Origin: Triglochin maritima
Lineage: Eukaryota > Streptophyta > Magnoliopsida > Alismatales > Juncaginaceae
DNA length: 64,000 bases
Direction: 5' to 3'
NCBI GenBank assembly: GCA_963682175.1
Contig: OY821777.1
Span: 17,752,001 to 17,816,000 of the forward strand
Of the stretch, positions 1 to 12,447 are shown in pieces. Below the pieces are notes generated by a model that did no database searches, was not told the origin of the DNA, and worked only from the letters and a program-made list of their open reading frames with translations. The position numbers and the translations under genes were made by a program. Each line of letters starts with the position of its first letter. Within the stretch, counting starts at the first letter, position 1.

Positions 1-837
1 CTGCCTGTACAAATTATGACATAAATCTAAGTTCCAAAGAAATAACCCATTACCCTTTAAGACATGTATGCACTTAAATTGGATGAATCAAATCTTTGAA
101 GCGGTTGATAAAAAGCAGAGGTTGAGGAAAATATACAGAGAAGTGTGGACTTCTGATAACAATTAAGCCTTGAGGAAAATAAAAGGGGAATAAAAGTGAG
201 AAAAACACATCTTGCAAAATGATTACAAAAGCCCAAGCCTTCGAGTCACTGGTCCGTAGGGGTATCTTGAAACCCGGTAACTTGAGTCTGCTAGCTCGGG
301 ATTATCGACCAAACTCGCTACACGAATGCAAAAGGGTAAAAGTGTCAAATAAAGCAAATATGTTGAATCTCGGGGAATTATTACTCAAGGCCCAAAGTTA
401 AAAGAATGATCCATACCATGGTTGATCCAAATGATACTTCACCACCAGAGGAGGCGTGCAAAATAATTTAAGTGATAACATGTGTAGAAGGGTTAGTGGT
501 GTGAATGTGGAGGAACAAAGACCAAGTTAGAATTTTTATGAGTTAGATTTATATAATGAGCATGCAAGAATTCTAAGTGAAATGTATAAGGTTGAGGTGG
601 AGATATTGAGAGTTATTAATAAAACATTGAATTAAGACTTTGTGGGTGTGTCAACTGAAAACCCTCACGAGACAAAACTCGTCCTCCAAGGAAACTTAGG
701 GTTTAAAGGCTTGTTGCACATGCTAAGTGCAACCGTGATTCCTACGAAAGTGAGTTAGGATTTTCCTGCTTTCATACATATATTTTTTTCATGTTTTGTT
801 TTGCTCGAGACTAGCAAAATCTAGGTGTAGGGGTATT
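1..837 (+). pseudogene. Degenerate 3' internal region of a Tat-like Ty3/gypsy retrotransposon
   Basis: No long frame survives. A short readable stretch near 538-635 (YELDLYNEHARILSEMYKVE and following, ending at a stop) resembles the tail of the extra ORF of Tat-type plant Ty3 elements. It is followed by a non-coding block (about 640-830) that recurs at 2118-2330, with shared runs such as AGTGCAACCGTGATTCCTAC. The block ends in GCTCGAGACTAGCAAAAT and then GTGTAGGGGTATT, a polypurine-type stretch directly before the LTR at 838. A 60-codon ORF at 219-401 was not recognised and is probably remnant internal sequence. The lineage is inferred from these end signals only. Confidence 0.55.
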
Positions 838-2105
838 TGATGCATTGCATACATTGCATCATATGTCTTTCATTTAGATTATTTATATATAAATAAATGC
901 TACTAAGGTATTGTTTTGAGCAATTGTGCAGAATTCAGGAGTTACAATACAATTTACCAATATTCGAGCTAAAACGCTTGCAATGGACTCATATGGATCA
1001 CAAAGACCAATTAGCTAAGAGATTCAAGCTCAAGTTGAAGTCCAATTGATTGCATAAGAAGCCAGGGACCTGATCGCAAATTAGAAGGACTAAAAAGTTA
1101 TTTTGGAGGAATATTCAAGAAGAAATTAAATACGGATCTCCAACGATATGCAATGATTGATTCAAACGCATGGAGGCCAACTAGAACATACCAAAAACAC
1201 ACCACAAAAAGCACAAAACAATCTGGACCATCCATGCGGCGATTCCGCCGCATCTAACGGTCATTGTGCGGCGGAAACGCCGCTCGGGTTGCGATCCATG
1301 CCTCCAATTTCAACCAATCGTGTCATACCACGTGTCCTTCTTTATTCATACCTAGGGTTTCTTGTATTGGCTATAAATAGCCACGAAATTGTGTTGTGAG
1401 GGGAACTTTTTGTATTACATTCTAAAGCAATAAAATTCTGCCCTTTTAATTCTCCATTATCTTTGTCTTTTGTAAGCTTAGTTTTAGATTAATGTTTCAT
1501 GTTCTTAATTCCAGTAGAGTAATTTAGTTGTTCTTTATTTTTCTCTTAGAATAATTTGTTGCGTGCTTAGAATAATTGCTTTTATTTTCGTAGATCGTAG
1601 TTTAGTATAATATTTCCTTTTTTCCGTATTCTCTCGATGATCTCCATGACCCCTTCTCCTCATCTTCTCCCCATGGGTTTCTAAAACCCTCCAAAGGGTG
1701 GGGGTGACGGATTTAGGGTTAGAGAAGAGAGATCGTTTTTATTTTAATTTCTTGTTAGTGTTTTGATCATATGAGTTTTTGTTAAATCAATTATCATATG
1801 ATGCTTAATATCTCACTTGATTTATAATAATTTTCGTGATCTCTAATCTAACTCGAAGATTCATAACTCTCACCCGCTGGACTCTCATCCATAGTTGTTT
1901 CTTCTTAATGGACTTTACACTTTGTATCACTTGAGGATGTTGAGGTTGTCAATGTCTTTCAGTTAAGTCCTTATTTAACTTGCACGAATGGTTCATTAGT
2001 CTAGGTGTGTGGACTGAATACCTATATAGAGTCGGCCCGTAGGATTACCGCGTCCAATGATGGATAAAAATGAGTCCATCGAGTCGAGTTTCTAGATTGA
2101 ATAAT
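838..2105 (+). mobile_element. Tat-like Ty3 LTR A (3' truncated)
   Basis: Begins TGATGCATTG directly after the GGGGTATT purine tract, as expected for a Ty3 3' LTR. It carries a TATA box (GGCTATAAATAG, about 1369-1380) about 530 bp from its start. A GCCGCC/GGCGGC-rich inverted block lies near 1233-1285. The right edge is unclear because the sequence passes into a second copy of the internal 3' region at about 2106. The 80-codon ORF at 1157-1399 lies in the U3 region and is not treated as a gene. Confidence 0.55.
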
Positions 2106-2335
2106 GCATATTTGTTCGGATTTTGTGGGTATATCCGCTGAAAACCCTCAGGAGACAACACTCCTCCTCCTTGGAGACAAGGAGGTTTAACGGCTTATTG
2201 CACGTTCTAAGTGCAACCGTGATTCCTACGAAAGTGAGTTAGGATTTCCCTGTTTTTCGTATGCTTTTTCCTTTCTTTTATTTTTCTCTTTCTTTGTTTT
2301 GCTCGAGACTAGAAAAAGTAAGGTGTGAGGGTATT
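2106..2335 (+). repeat. Second copy of Tat-like 3' internal region
   Basis: Repeats most of 640-837: the AAAACCCTCA...GAGACAA block, AGTGCAACCGTGATTCCTAC, GCTCGAGACTAG and a final GTGTGAGGGTATT tract. It is diverged from the first copy, so two different elements or a recombinant are present rather than a recent duplication. Confidence 0.65.
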
Positions 2336-3898
2336 TGATTGACATCATATCATGCATATATTTGTGTCTTATATCCATTATCTTGAGCCTAAACAATGCT
2401 ACGTAACGAGTTTCATGTTTGAGTTTTAGGAATAAACAGGATTGAGGAGAATAGGCATAAAAGGACCTAGAAGCAAGGAAAAGGACTGAGCTGCAAGACT
2501 TGAGGACTGAGATGCAAGAGGGAAGGACCTGGATGAAAGCCTAAAGGACCAATGAGCAAATCAGGAAACTCCACACCATCATGAGGTGTATTTTGGCAAT
2601 TAAATCCGGGCCCAACCATCAACAACCAAATTGGGTTCATCAAACACCAAGAAATCAATTCAGAACCGAGCCACCAAAATCCTGACTCGATCCAACACTT
2701 ATAAACCGCCAATTAGCGGTCCAAGACCGCCAATTGGCGGTCCATTTAGATCCAAACCCGATAAGATTTGGCCGGGTGTTGTATTAGCATGTAGTTAGTC
2801 CATTTATGGTATGCGTTTAGTCCCATACCGGGGGATTGTCCCGGATTACCTTTTTCTATGGCTATAAATAGAACTTCTCCTCCATTGTATTCTACCCATT
2901 CTTGGTGGCATTCTCTCTACTTGGAGTAAAAGCCTTGAAGCAAAAACTCAAGGTGGAGAAGAGTGCTACCTTCAAAGTGAGTCATTTTAATAAAGTAATT
3001 TTTCTTAGTTTTTTTTAATCTTCTCTTTTAATTCTTGCATGTTTCTTTAGTTTTATGTTCATTTCAATTAGCTTCTTTAATATTCCTTTCTTTCTTAGTT
3101 GAATTTCCTTTCAGTATAATGTTTTATTTTGTTAATGTAGTTAGTGTAATGAGTAGTGAGTAGTTCCATCCCCATTTGGGGGTGGAGAAATATGTGATAT
3201 CAATAATGTGATGTATTAGGTGTGTGTTATCTTAATCCGTTGAACCTTACATGATTTCCATAAACATCTAATGGGATTTCACTCTTGTCTTTGATATGCT
3301 AATGCTCTTGAATCAAGCTTAGCATATGCTTAGACTAGTGGACCTATTTTATGGGGAATAATAAGGTCCGGATATGGATGGAAATAATATTGGAAACACA
3401 ATTTGTAGTTGCATGCACTCTTGTTGCCTTTACCTTGGTTAATGTCTTGTATGTTTTAATGATATTGTGTTATCTTATTTCATGTGGAGGCATAGTAGGG
3501 CCTAGTCTTTATACATGAGTTCATTTAGCTTCATTGCAATTATTGTCTTGTATGTTTTAATGATATGATCTTATCTTATTTCATGTGGAGGCAAAGTTGG
3601 ATGTAGTTTTATTATTTTCATGCACTACATATTGTGATGAGCTTAATTGAACACACACACATATACACATATCTTTGTATTCACACTCTTTTCACTACCC
3701 CCTTTGGGGTTTAGTTTTATTGCTTATTTTCCATTTACTTTCGCATTGTAGTGTAGTCTAGATCATAACTCTTTTCTCTCCTTTCTTTCCCACTCGCCTT
3801 CGCACAAACTAAAGTCGACACACCTCCCTGTGGATCAACCCGTATTTGCCACCGCTTCAACGCGGCCATGCACTTGCAGTTTTAATTAAAACATATCA
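2336..3898 (+). mobile_element. Tat-like Ty3 LTR B
   Basis: Starts TGATTGACATC immediately after a GTGTGAGGGTATT polypurine tract. It contains a TATA box (GGCTATAAATAG, about 2862) followed by R/U5-like sequence. Near the right end it has the phrase CTCCCTGTGGATCAACCCGT, which is typical of plant Ty3 LTR 3' ends. It ends at about ATATCA, where the minus-strand Ty3 gag fragment begins. Paired AACCGCCAATT/GGCGGTCC motifs lie at 2705-2743, and a related GAACCGCTGGTTGGCGGTCC occurs at 63947-63967. No target duplication was found because the left part of the element is not intact. Confidence 0.6.
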
Positions 3899-4071
3899 AT
3901 CACGGAGCACTAGGACATCCACTGACCTTCCCCGGTGCTCTCCTAGCCTCAACATAATTTTGCTGGTAATCCTGATCAATGATCGTGGAAAATCTCACGA
4001 CATCGGCCAGCGTCTGCGGCATACTGTACGTCACCTGAGTACGGAGGTGCTTCCTGAGCCCCCGTACAAAT
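3899..4071 (-). pseudogene. gag: Ty3/gypsy gag, downstream fragment (split by insertion)
   Basis: Read on the minus strand this stretch encodes a Ty3-type Gag piece of about 58 residues, including GLRKHLRTQV and QTLADVVRFSTIIDQDYQQN, which is the helical C-terminal half of a Retrotrans_gag domain. It continues the frame of the gag fragment that stops at 18733. The two halves were separated by the 14.66-kb copia element at 4072-18732, whose insertion left CAAAT here and CAAAC on the other side. The downstream end is cut by LTR B at about 3898, so the zinc knuckle, protease and polymerase are absent. Retroelement remnant, not functional. Confidence 0.8.
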
Positions 4072-4446
4072 TGTTGGCTTTTTGGCCTTAATCTATATTG
4101 ATGATTTAATTAACCTAATCTTAATTATGATCATGCAGAGTAGCACACATATTGCATTCCATATATATTGCATTGTGCTAACCTCTACAGGTGATCAAGA
4201 CTCAAGGAAGAAAGGAAAATCAAGTCAAGACATGTAATCAAGCTCTTTTGAAGACATGTATTTTGTATTTCTTTGAGTCTTTAGGAACATGTGTAAATTG
4301 AGCATACTTGAGCTAAAATCAACTTAAACACACACTAGGTTCCTTATAGAAGTCACACACGAAATTTCACATAAGTTGGACTTCAATAGATCACCCAAAC
4401 TTAGACCGGAAAACACCAAACCTGAACCCTAGTTGTCTGACCACAT

Positions 4447-4940
4447 TCGGTCGACCGCACAATGCCGTTCGGTCGACCGAATGATCAAGTATCCTGTTTG
4501 TGTTTCACTGCCCGGTTTTGGTCGACCGTGTTTTAACTTTCGGTCGACCGTCTGAACTTAATTTTCCCGACCGTTACTTTTGTCATATATACCCAACGGT
4601 CGTATTCGTATTAAACCAATTATACCCCAAATACATTTCAAGTATCGGTCGACCGAGGACCATGATCGGTCGACCGTTTGTCTATCTCCTGACAAACCCC
4701 AATTGCTTGTTGAAAATCGGTCGACCGCTTGACCTGTTTCGGTCGACCGAATATCTAATTGTTTGTCAACCCCAAAGTGCCTGGACGAAATCGGTCGGCC
4801 GAACCCTTTCTTGTGTTCGACCGATGACTTAAGAGTACCTAAGTCGTAGCGTTGGGGGTCGACCGTTACCTAACCGGTCGAACGAACTTTGTGCAAAACT
4901 GCCAAACGGTCGACTGTTCCTCCCGTTTCGGTCGACCGAA
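4447..4940. repeat. CGGTCGACCG palindrome cluster in U3
   Basis: Thirteen exact or one-to-two-mismatch copies, spaced irregularly by about 20-100 bp and confined to the stretch upstream of the TATA box. Not a tandem array: the intervening sequence is unrelated from gap to gap. Confidence 0.9.
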
Positions 4941-5033
4941 TTTACTCAGAATTGGGTCCTGCAGATTTCTGTTTTGTGTATCACACATCAACTCACACCC
5001 AATCAATCCCAACGTCTGTATTCTCTCTAATGC

Positions 5034-5043
5034 CTATATAAGG
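5034..5043 (+). promoter_or_regulatory. TATA box of the 5' LTR
   Basis: CTATATAAGG, just downstream of the palindrome cluster. The same sequence is at 18209-18218 in the 3' LTR. Confidence 0.7.
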
Positions 5044-5571
5044 AGTTGTGAAACACATTTTAACACAACTCTCCCACTACAAACTTGTCCCAAACATTAG
5101 AGAGAATCCCAAACACTCCAAACCTCCAATTTCCACACTTTAGTCTCAATTCCAATATTTCTCAAGTGTGCTCAAGTTAAGAGTGTTGTTCGACTCAAGT
5201 TCTCAATTGTAAAAGAAGCAAGGACTTCGGTGAAAGCCCGAAGTGTTCCTCTCGGATTGTGAGAGAAGAAAGTCAAGCTCACGAGGGTGTTCGTGGAGCT
5301 TGTTTTGTAAAAAGCGTTCTCTCCCGGACCGGAAAGGGGAGTGGATAGTGAAGACGCGAGCGAAGCTTGAAGTGTCGAGCGGAGCTTGCAAGAGAGGACG
5401 TAGACGGTGGCTGAACCTCTGTAAAACCCCCGTGTCCATTGTGGTTTGCATATTCTTTCCCTACTCGCTTGTTTGTTTTAAATTCCGCTGCATATCTTTG
5501 ATTGTTTAAAGAAGTAGAGAATTAGGTGATTAGCCTTAATTGTGGACCCATAACCCACACGATCCTACATT

Positions 5572-5584
5572 TGGTATCATAGCC
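5572..5584 (+). other. Primer-binding site, initiator tRNA-Met type
   Basis: TGGTATCATAGCC, two bases after the LTR end. It matches the common plant copia primer site TGGTATCAGAGC with one change (A for G). Confidence 0.8.
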
Positions 5585-5621
5585 TTGTGCGCTAAATTCT
5601 ATACTTAATCGTATTTTTAGC

Positions 5622-6098
5622 ATGGCTAGCACATCTAATCATGTAGAGGGATTATGCACCACTAGACCTCCTTTGCTTAATGGGTCAAATTATGACTATT
5701 GGAAGAATAGGATGAAGATTTTCCTAATTTCTAATGACCTTAAGTATTGCATGTTTCTCCAAAATCCATACACACCCCCAAATGAAGATGAATTATATTC
5801 ACTCACTAGGCCCAAAATGAATGAAATTGAGATGAACTCAAAAATAATGAACGTTTTATATTGTGGGCTAAATGAGGGTGAATACAATAGAATTAGGGGT
5901 TGTGTTAGTGCATATGAAATTTGGCATAGACTTCAAATGTATCATGAAGGGGATAGCAAAACTAAGGAAACCCGCATTAGTTTCGTCATGCATAAATATG
6001 AAATATTTTCTATGCAAATCGGTGAGAACATAAGCGAAATGAACACTCGCTTCACTGATATCACTAACTCTCTTTTGGTTCTCGGAAGAAAAATCAAT
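5622..6098 (+). pseudogene. gag: Copia gag, N-terminal part (interrupted)
   Basis: ATG at 5622, 50 bp after the LTR and primer site. About 159 residues are in frame, with the plant copia Gag signature PPLLNGSNYDYWKNRMKIFL near residues 13-32 and QIGENISEMNTRFTDITNSL near residues 131-150 (UBN2/gag-polypeptide family). Gag forms the capsid-like particle that packages element RNA. The frame stops being Gag at about 6098, where the nested copia begins, just after the residues matching LGKK of the related gag at 49505. The middle of Gag, including the Cys/His zinc knuckle, is missing, and the C-terminal part resumes at 16012. The insertion therefore came with a deletion of roughly 150-200 codons. 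Not functional. Confidence 0.88.
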
Positions 6099-6222
6099 TA
6101 TATCAACAAAACATCCATACACCGAAAAAACCGGTAAATCGAATTGTTTAAATCCTAGATGGTAAACTAAATTCGTTTACAACCATAAATCATGAGAAAA
6201 TTGAACCTAACTCTGATACCAC
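6098..6222 (-). repeat. Extra copy of copia leader and primer-binding site
   Basis: About 125 bp nearly identical to 13833-13959 (for example ACATCCATACACCGAAAAAA and the primer site CTCTGATACCA on plus). It lies outside the left LTR, where host or outer-element sequence would normally be. Confidence 0.85.
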
Positions 6223-8251
6223 TGTTGGATTTCATGTTTAATTATACATATATATTTTTGAATTTTTTTATGTATAATAAGGATCATCTACAATTTTCTA
6301 CGATTTATTTCATGCATGTATTGGTTTGTTTCAATAACTAGTTTTAAAAACTTATTAAAACAAACATGAGTCTACGAAATTCATACCTAGAAGTTCTCTA
6401 AAACTTCATGAAGATTCGGAGACGCTGTGGATGCTTGTTGCTGCGCCGGATGCTTCCGAGATTTCACCAAACTCTAAACGAGATTGGAGAGCGAAGAGCT
6501 AGCCTCTCGATCTCCAATAGAGTTTAGAATCCAATTACTAACCCCTTTAGTTTCCTTGAGAAGATGACCTCTTGAAACTAAATCTAAACTTAAGAATTTG
6601 TGGAAATTTCGTGGAGAATTAAGGAGAGAGATTTTGCATGAAAAACAATGAATTAATTCAACTAAGGAGGTAATGAGATAACTTGTATTTATAAGTTCTC
6701 TCCAAATTACATATTCATGTGCAACCTCTTGCCCATGATTTCATGCAAAATTCCATCTAACCATCCATTATTTAATAATAAATAATATTAGCCACGAATT
6801 AAATCAATTATGGACCAATTCCATGCATGATCTAATTAATTCTTAAATTAATTCTGCATTAACCGTCTGGACCGGTCGACCGTTTGTATGTTCGGTCGAC
6901 CGCTCGAACCTGGTTTCGGTCGACCGTTCAACAACTCGGTCGACCGTTCGTAACAGGAATTATTCCATCGCTATGTTCGGTCGACCGTTCGAACAGATGA
7001 AAATTCCTTGTTATCGGTCGAGACATGTCCGGTCGACCGTGCCCGATCGGTCGACCGTTTACGGCTAACCGGTCGACCGTTGGAGCACTGTTCCGCAGAC
7101 TTGTCAAATTTCGGTTTTAACCCCTACAAAATTTGACATTTCGGGATTAGTAGTAAATTCACAACTTATGTAGCATATTATCCTATGCAATGATCAATCA
7201 TTACACCTCATAATATTTACATCACATATGAATTTAATTTAGATTCTAATTATGTTATTAATCACAACATAATTTTGATTTTGCTTGTTCACCCCATGTG
7301 TCATATTTTCTACATGAAACCCGACACATCCTATGAACTCAAAATCCTCATTACACGTTTCCCAGTTTTGTGGTGTGACCTATGGGAGGATCTAAACTAA
7401 GTTGGCAGTGATATTAAGAGCTTAATATCACAAGCTATAAGCGGTATCTAGCTACACATTATAGCTCCCAATTAGTTAGATGTCTTAATTCCACTCGAAC
7501 CAAAACCCAATCCAATTAGTGATGGAGTGCACCACTTGTGTCCGTCCCTTGCCTCATGATATTAAGAATACACACAAAGTAGTATTGTGTCATCTTTGTA
7601 TTAGTATTCATTTCTTGATCTCTTTAAACTAGTTATAAATATGTGACTTAACTCAAATCACATTGTGCACATTATAACTTTGCTTTATCAAGGGCCCACT
7701 AATATCATCACTCAATTAAGAGGGGCAATGATAGTCTTTTGAATAACTATCTTCTCCAACAAAAGTTGTACTTAACCAACCAATGCCTTTACACTACACT
7801 TATCGATAGTTCAAGACACTGATCTAATTAAGTATTCCTTAAGTGATCAGATATAAGTCTCATATCAAAGGACCAAAGACATAGTAAAATATTAATGACA
7901 CAGAAACACATTTCTATAATATTTTACTTATTAGGTCTATTCAGTATACAAAAGTAATATTTTCCTCTTTTGCATACCCGTGTTATCACTCACTTGTAGA
8001 GCTACAATGATCTATGACCAAACACGACAATCTTAACCCGGTAATTAATGTCCCATGTTAATTAGCATGATTGCGAATATCTTTTGTTTTATGTAAACCA
8101 ATATCTTTTAGAGCTCTACGGTTAAGGACCAAGAGCCTCTTCCTTAACACTTCTAAAAGACGAATAACATAAACAACGAATAAAATGATTTCTCATTCAA
8201 TTCATAATAATTGACATTTAAAAGTAAAACTTTCTGAACACATTCCCTTCA
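6223..8251 (-). repeat. LTR of nested copia (left)
   Basis: Plus-strand ends TGTTGGATTTC and CATTCCCTTCA. On the minus strand it starts TGAAGGGAATGTG after the polypurine tract. Nine CGGTCGACCG-type sites lie at 6868-7083 and the minus-strand TATA box (CTTATAAATA) at 6686-6695, so the palindromes are upstream of TATA. It is close to the right LTR. A 20-odd-bp stretch of extra palindrome sequence in the right copy (around 14712-14738) accounts for most of the length difference. A related but diverged LTR family forms 35054-39629. Confidence 0.88.
6868..7083. repeat. CGGTCGACCG palindrome cluster, copia LTR
   Basis: Nine copies in about 215 bp (for example at 6871, 6893, 6917, 6937, 6980, 7031, 7048, 7070), upstream of the minus-strand TATA box. 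Repeated at 14606-14838 in the other LTR. Confidence 0.9.
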
Positions 8252-8335
8252 ATCTCCCACTTGTTATTAAAGTTTTCTTTCTCATACATACTCAATGCAT
8301 AAAACAATAATAACTAGGGTAAACCCCATTACATA

Positions 8336-11300
8336 TCAATGATCAAGCCAATCTACAAGGTTCCTAAATCCCATGGACTCGAAATGCATTTCGCCCTTGG
8401 CTTGGGATAAGGGTTTTGTGAATGGATCAGTTGTGTTGCTGTTGGTGTCCACCCATAAAAGATTTATTTTGCCTTCGTCGATGAGGTCACGTGTCACGAA
8501 GTACTTACGATCCATGTACTTCACTTTGTGGTGTGATCTAGGATCCTTGATTTGCGAGATAGATGCACTATTATCGCAAAATAGCTCAATGGGTCCCTCG
8601 CTCGTGGGAACTACTCCAAGCTCTTCAAGGAACTTCTTGATCCACACTCCTTCCTTGCTCGCTTCAGCGACAGCCATCACTTCTGAAGCAGTGGTTGAGT
8701 CGGTCGTAGTGCTTTGCTTCCAACTACGCCAACTCACAGCTCCACCATTTAGAAGGAAGACGTATCCTGATTGCGACCTTCTATCGTCTGGATCACTCAT
8801 GAAACTCGCATCCGAGTAACCTTCAGCTATCAATTCCCTTTGTCCTCCATAAACAAGAATCTTATCCTTAGTCCGGTTAAGGTACTTCAGGATATTCTTG
8901 ACCGCAGTCCATTGCTCAGGACCTGCGTTGGATTGATGACGACTTGTCATGCTTAGAGCATACGAGACATCAGGTCTTGTGCAAGTCATCGCGTACATGA
9001 TCGACCCAATTGCCGAAGCATAAGGGACATCCTTCATGTACTCTAAGTCCTTACGTGATTGCGCACGTTGAGACTTCTTGAGTTGCACACCCATACTCAT
9101 TGGCACACTGCCCTTTTTGGAGTTGTTCATCTTGAACCTTTCCAAGACCTTGTCAATGTATGTACGTTGACTCAGGCCAATGAGTCTACGGGATCTATCT
9201 CGGTATATCTTGATTCCCAAGATGTATTGAGCCTCACCATATCTTTCATTGAAAATGCAGATTTAAATGAACTTCTCGTTTGGTCAAGCAAAGGAATATG
9301 ATTGCCCATAAGCAATATGTCATCGACATATAAGATTAGGAATACTACATGGCTCCCACTAACCTTCTTGTATATACAAGGCTCTTCCTTACTTTGAATG
9401 AAGTGAAGCTTTTTCACTTCCTCGTCAAAGCGTTTGTTCCAACTCCTTGATGCTTGCTTCAATCCATAAATGGATCTTTGAAGCTTGCATACCTTTTCGC
9501 TATTCTTTGGATCTTCAAAACCTTGAGGTTGTACCATGTACACATCCGCCTCCAAGTTCCCATTAAGGAACGCCGTTTTGACATCCATTTGCCATATTTC
9601 ATAATCATGAAATGCAGCAATAGCGAGCATTATCCGAACAGACTTGAACATGGCAACCGGTGAAAAAGTTTCATCACAGTCAATTCCTTGAACTTGAGTG
9701 AAACCCTTCGCTACAAGCCTCGCTTTGTAGGTTGTTAAGTTCCCATCCATGTCCATCTTCCTCTTGAAAACCCATTTATTTTGAATGGCCTTTTTCCCTT
9801 GAGGAAGGTCAACCAAGTTCCACACTTGATTATCATACATGGATTCTATTTCGAATTCCATGGCCTTAAGCCATAGTTTGGAGTCTTCCCTTTCCATTGC
9901 TTCTTGGAATGTCAAGGGATCATTGGTATCTAGTACCATGATTTCATGAAGTCCCAGATACAAGTCGGGTTTCTTCCTTTCCCTTGTTGACCTTCTTAGT
10001 TCTTTTGGTTATTCTCGTGTCTCTCGAACTTCTTCCACAATTTCTTGAGGAGTTTGTTCATGTTCAATTCTGGAACGTACACTTGGTGGGGATGATTGAG
10101 ATTCTCTCACAATTTCTTGTGATGATCTCTCGCTCACGCTCCGACTAACCAAAGGAATCTCGGTTGGGCCTTCATAATCTTGAACGTCATCATTCGTGTC
10201 ATGATCTTGTAGAGTATCTTGAGTTTCCTCAAGCACAACCCTACTCCCACTACTTTTTACTCTTTCTAGAAATTCCTTTTCCAGAAATGTGGCATCCCTC
10301 TCTACAATCACTCGATTGGAGGTGATATGCCAAAAGTAGTATCCTCTTGTCTCACGAGGATAACCAATGAAGAAGCACTTATCCGCTTTTGGTTGAAGTT
10401 TGGTCGACATCAATTTCTTGACGTAAGCCTCACAACCCTAAATCTTGAGAAAACTGAGCTTAGGTGTTTTACCACTCCATAGCTCATAAGGAGTTTTCTC
10501 CACGGATTTGGATGGAACATTATTTAGTGTGTAAGCCTCAGTTTGTAGTGCATAACTCCAAAAGTAAAGAGGTAATTCCGCATGACTCATCATTGACCGA
10601 ACCATGTCGAGCAATGTCCTATTCCTCCTTTTGGATACCCCATTCCACTGAGGTGTACCGGGAGGGGTGAGTTGAGGTACAATACCAAACTCCTTTAGGT
10701 ATGAGTCAAATTCGGCACTTAAGTACTCACCTCCACGATCCGTTCGTAGAGACTTGATTTTCTTGTCGAGTTGGTTCTCTACTTCATTCTTGAATTCTTT
10801 GAACTTCTCAAAGGACTCACTTTTGCTTCTCATTAGATAAACATAGCCATAACGACTATAATCATCCGTGAACGTAATGAAGTACTTGAAACCATCTCGT
10901 GCACTAGTACTCATTGGACCACATACATCGGAATGTATCAAATCCAGCAAGCCACTCGCCCTTGGACCTTTCTTCTTGAAAGGCTTTTTTGATATTTTTC
11001 CCATTAGACATGGTTGGCACGTCTCCAATGATTTAAAATCAAGTAGACCAAGAAGGTTAGCTTCTTGCAATTTCTTGACGCGCTTTTCATTTATGTGACC
11101 AAGACGATAGTGCCACAAGAGAGTATCATTCTCGTGAGTGGTCTTAAGTCTTTTGTTATTGATATTAAAGATTTGTTTATTATCCAATTCAAGCAAATAG
11201 AGACCATTCCTTATGAACGCATTTGCATAGAAAACACCATTCTTCGATATAGACAAACAAGAATTTGAAATATTTATATTAACATTATCCATATCCAGAC

Positions 11301-12447
11301 ATGATACAGAAATAATATTCTTGCTAATCGAAGGTACATAATAAACATTCTTTAGACATAAATTTAAACCACTACATAATTGAAGCACCACAGAACCTTG
11401 TGCAACCGCAGACACGTTCGCACCATTTCCGACCTTCAATTCTACCTCGTTCCTTACGAGTTCCTTCCTATCCATGAGTAGCTGCACATTAGAAACTATG
11501 TGAGCACAAGATCCGGTATCTATTACCCAATCCTTGACAAAGGTGGCTAAATTTATTTCAATAACAAATATACCTTTGGCCTTTTTAGGGCGCCGACGTT
11601 CAATCACTCCGTTGTCAAGGTCTTCCTTGTACTTGGGGCAATTTGGCCGGATGTGTCCTTTTTCACCGCAGTGAATGAACTCCGTATTGGGAGTTGGAGA
11701 TTTCTGAGATTTCCCCCTCGAGGCACTCCCACGAGCACCTCCTACTCCCTTGCTCTTGATTGAACCACTTTTGGTAGATTTGCCCTTTCCTTTACCAATC
11801 TTTTGGCTCCTCCCATGGACGGCAAGGACATGCTTGTCCCTACCCTTGCCCATGTCAACTTCAGCAGTTTTGAGAGCGTTGTGCAGCTCCTCAACACTCA
11901 CCCCTTTTTCACGCACGTGGTAGTGCATCACAAAGTCCTTAAAGGACGGGGCTAGAGAGCCAAGAATCATATCTCCAGCAATGTCCTCGGGCATTGGTGA
12001 AGAGAGCTTTGCCAACTTCTCAAGGTATCCTTGTATCGTGAGAAAATGCATAGATACCGATGTTCCCTCCGCCATATGGCACCTTGTGAGTGCGATGGTG
12101 GTCTTATAGCGCTCCTTTCGGGCACTATTCATGAACATCTTGGATAAAGCCTCCATGGTCTTCTTGGGTTTTGAATCCAAGTATTTCGCCTGAAGCGAGT
12201 CACCCATGGATGCTAGTATAAGACCGTGAACTTGGTTCTCTTGGTCTTCCCACTTGGCTTTTGCCTCTTTCTCTTCATCGGTTAATATCTCATTCCACTT
12301 TGGGATCGGACCTTCCAAAATGTGAGAAAGTTTCTCAAACTTTAACACGATGTTGAGTTTGAGTTGCCAACTAATGAAGTTTGAGCCATCATTTGCTAAA
12401 GGGTGTTTTTCTATCATGGATCGTACCATAGGTTGGATGTTCGACAT
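8336..12447 (-). pseudogene. gag-pol: Copia gag-pol polyprotein (Gag, protease, integrase, RT, RNase H) with disabling mutations
   Basis: One frame of about 1,370 codons starts at ATG 12447 (MSNIQPMVRSMIEKHP) and ends at 8336. Order: Gag; a zinc knuckle near 11640-11680 whose first Cys is Phe (FIHCGEKGHIRPNC); protease VIDTGSCAHIVS; integrase with HYRLGHI and CQPC zinc residues and SDVCGP and TDRGGEY; reverse transcriptase with MDVKTAFLNG and YVDDILL; RNase H with EGYSDAS. It is broken by in-frame TAG at 10438-10440, TAA at 10009-10011 and a one-base deletion near 9232 (the MGEA codons). The third integrase acidic residue is Lys (NGVSKRRNRT, 10630-10632), so strand transfer should be lost even if read through. 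The longer frame up to 12570 uses a non-ATG start in the leader and was not used. Confidence 0.92.

Larger units (their letters stand above)
4072..5569 (+). repeat. 5' LTR of gag-only Sirevirus-type element
   Basis: Starts TGTTGGCTTTTTGG and ends GATCCTACA. About 13 perfect or near-perfect CGGTCGACCG palindromes lie between 4447 and 4940, followed by a TATA box CTATATAAGG (about 5034-5043). The block 5215-5440 (GTTCCTCTCGGATTGTGAGAG and following) is downstream of TATA, hence R/U5. Antisense and sense ORFs of 82-110 codons here are by-products of the palindromes and have no support. Confidence 0.88.

Noticed and set aside
4447..4940. Palindrome clusters considered as a CRISPR array
   Set aside because: Repeats are 10 bp, irregularly spaced, inside eukaryotic LTRs with no cas genes.
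4500..5509. ORFs of 80-110 codons inside the LTRs (also at 17668, 18366, 28409 and others)
   Set aside because: Repeated in each LTR copy only because the LTR repeats; no domain or codon evidence.
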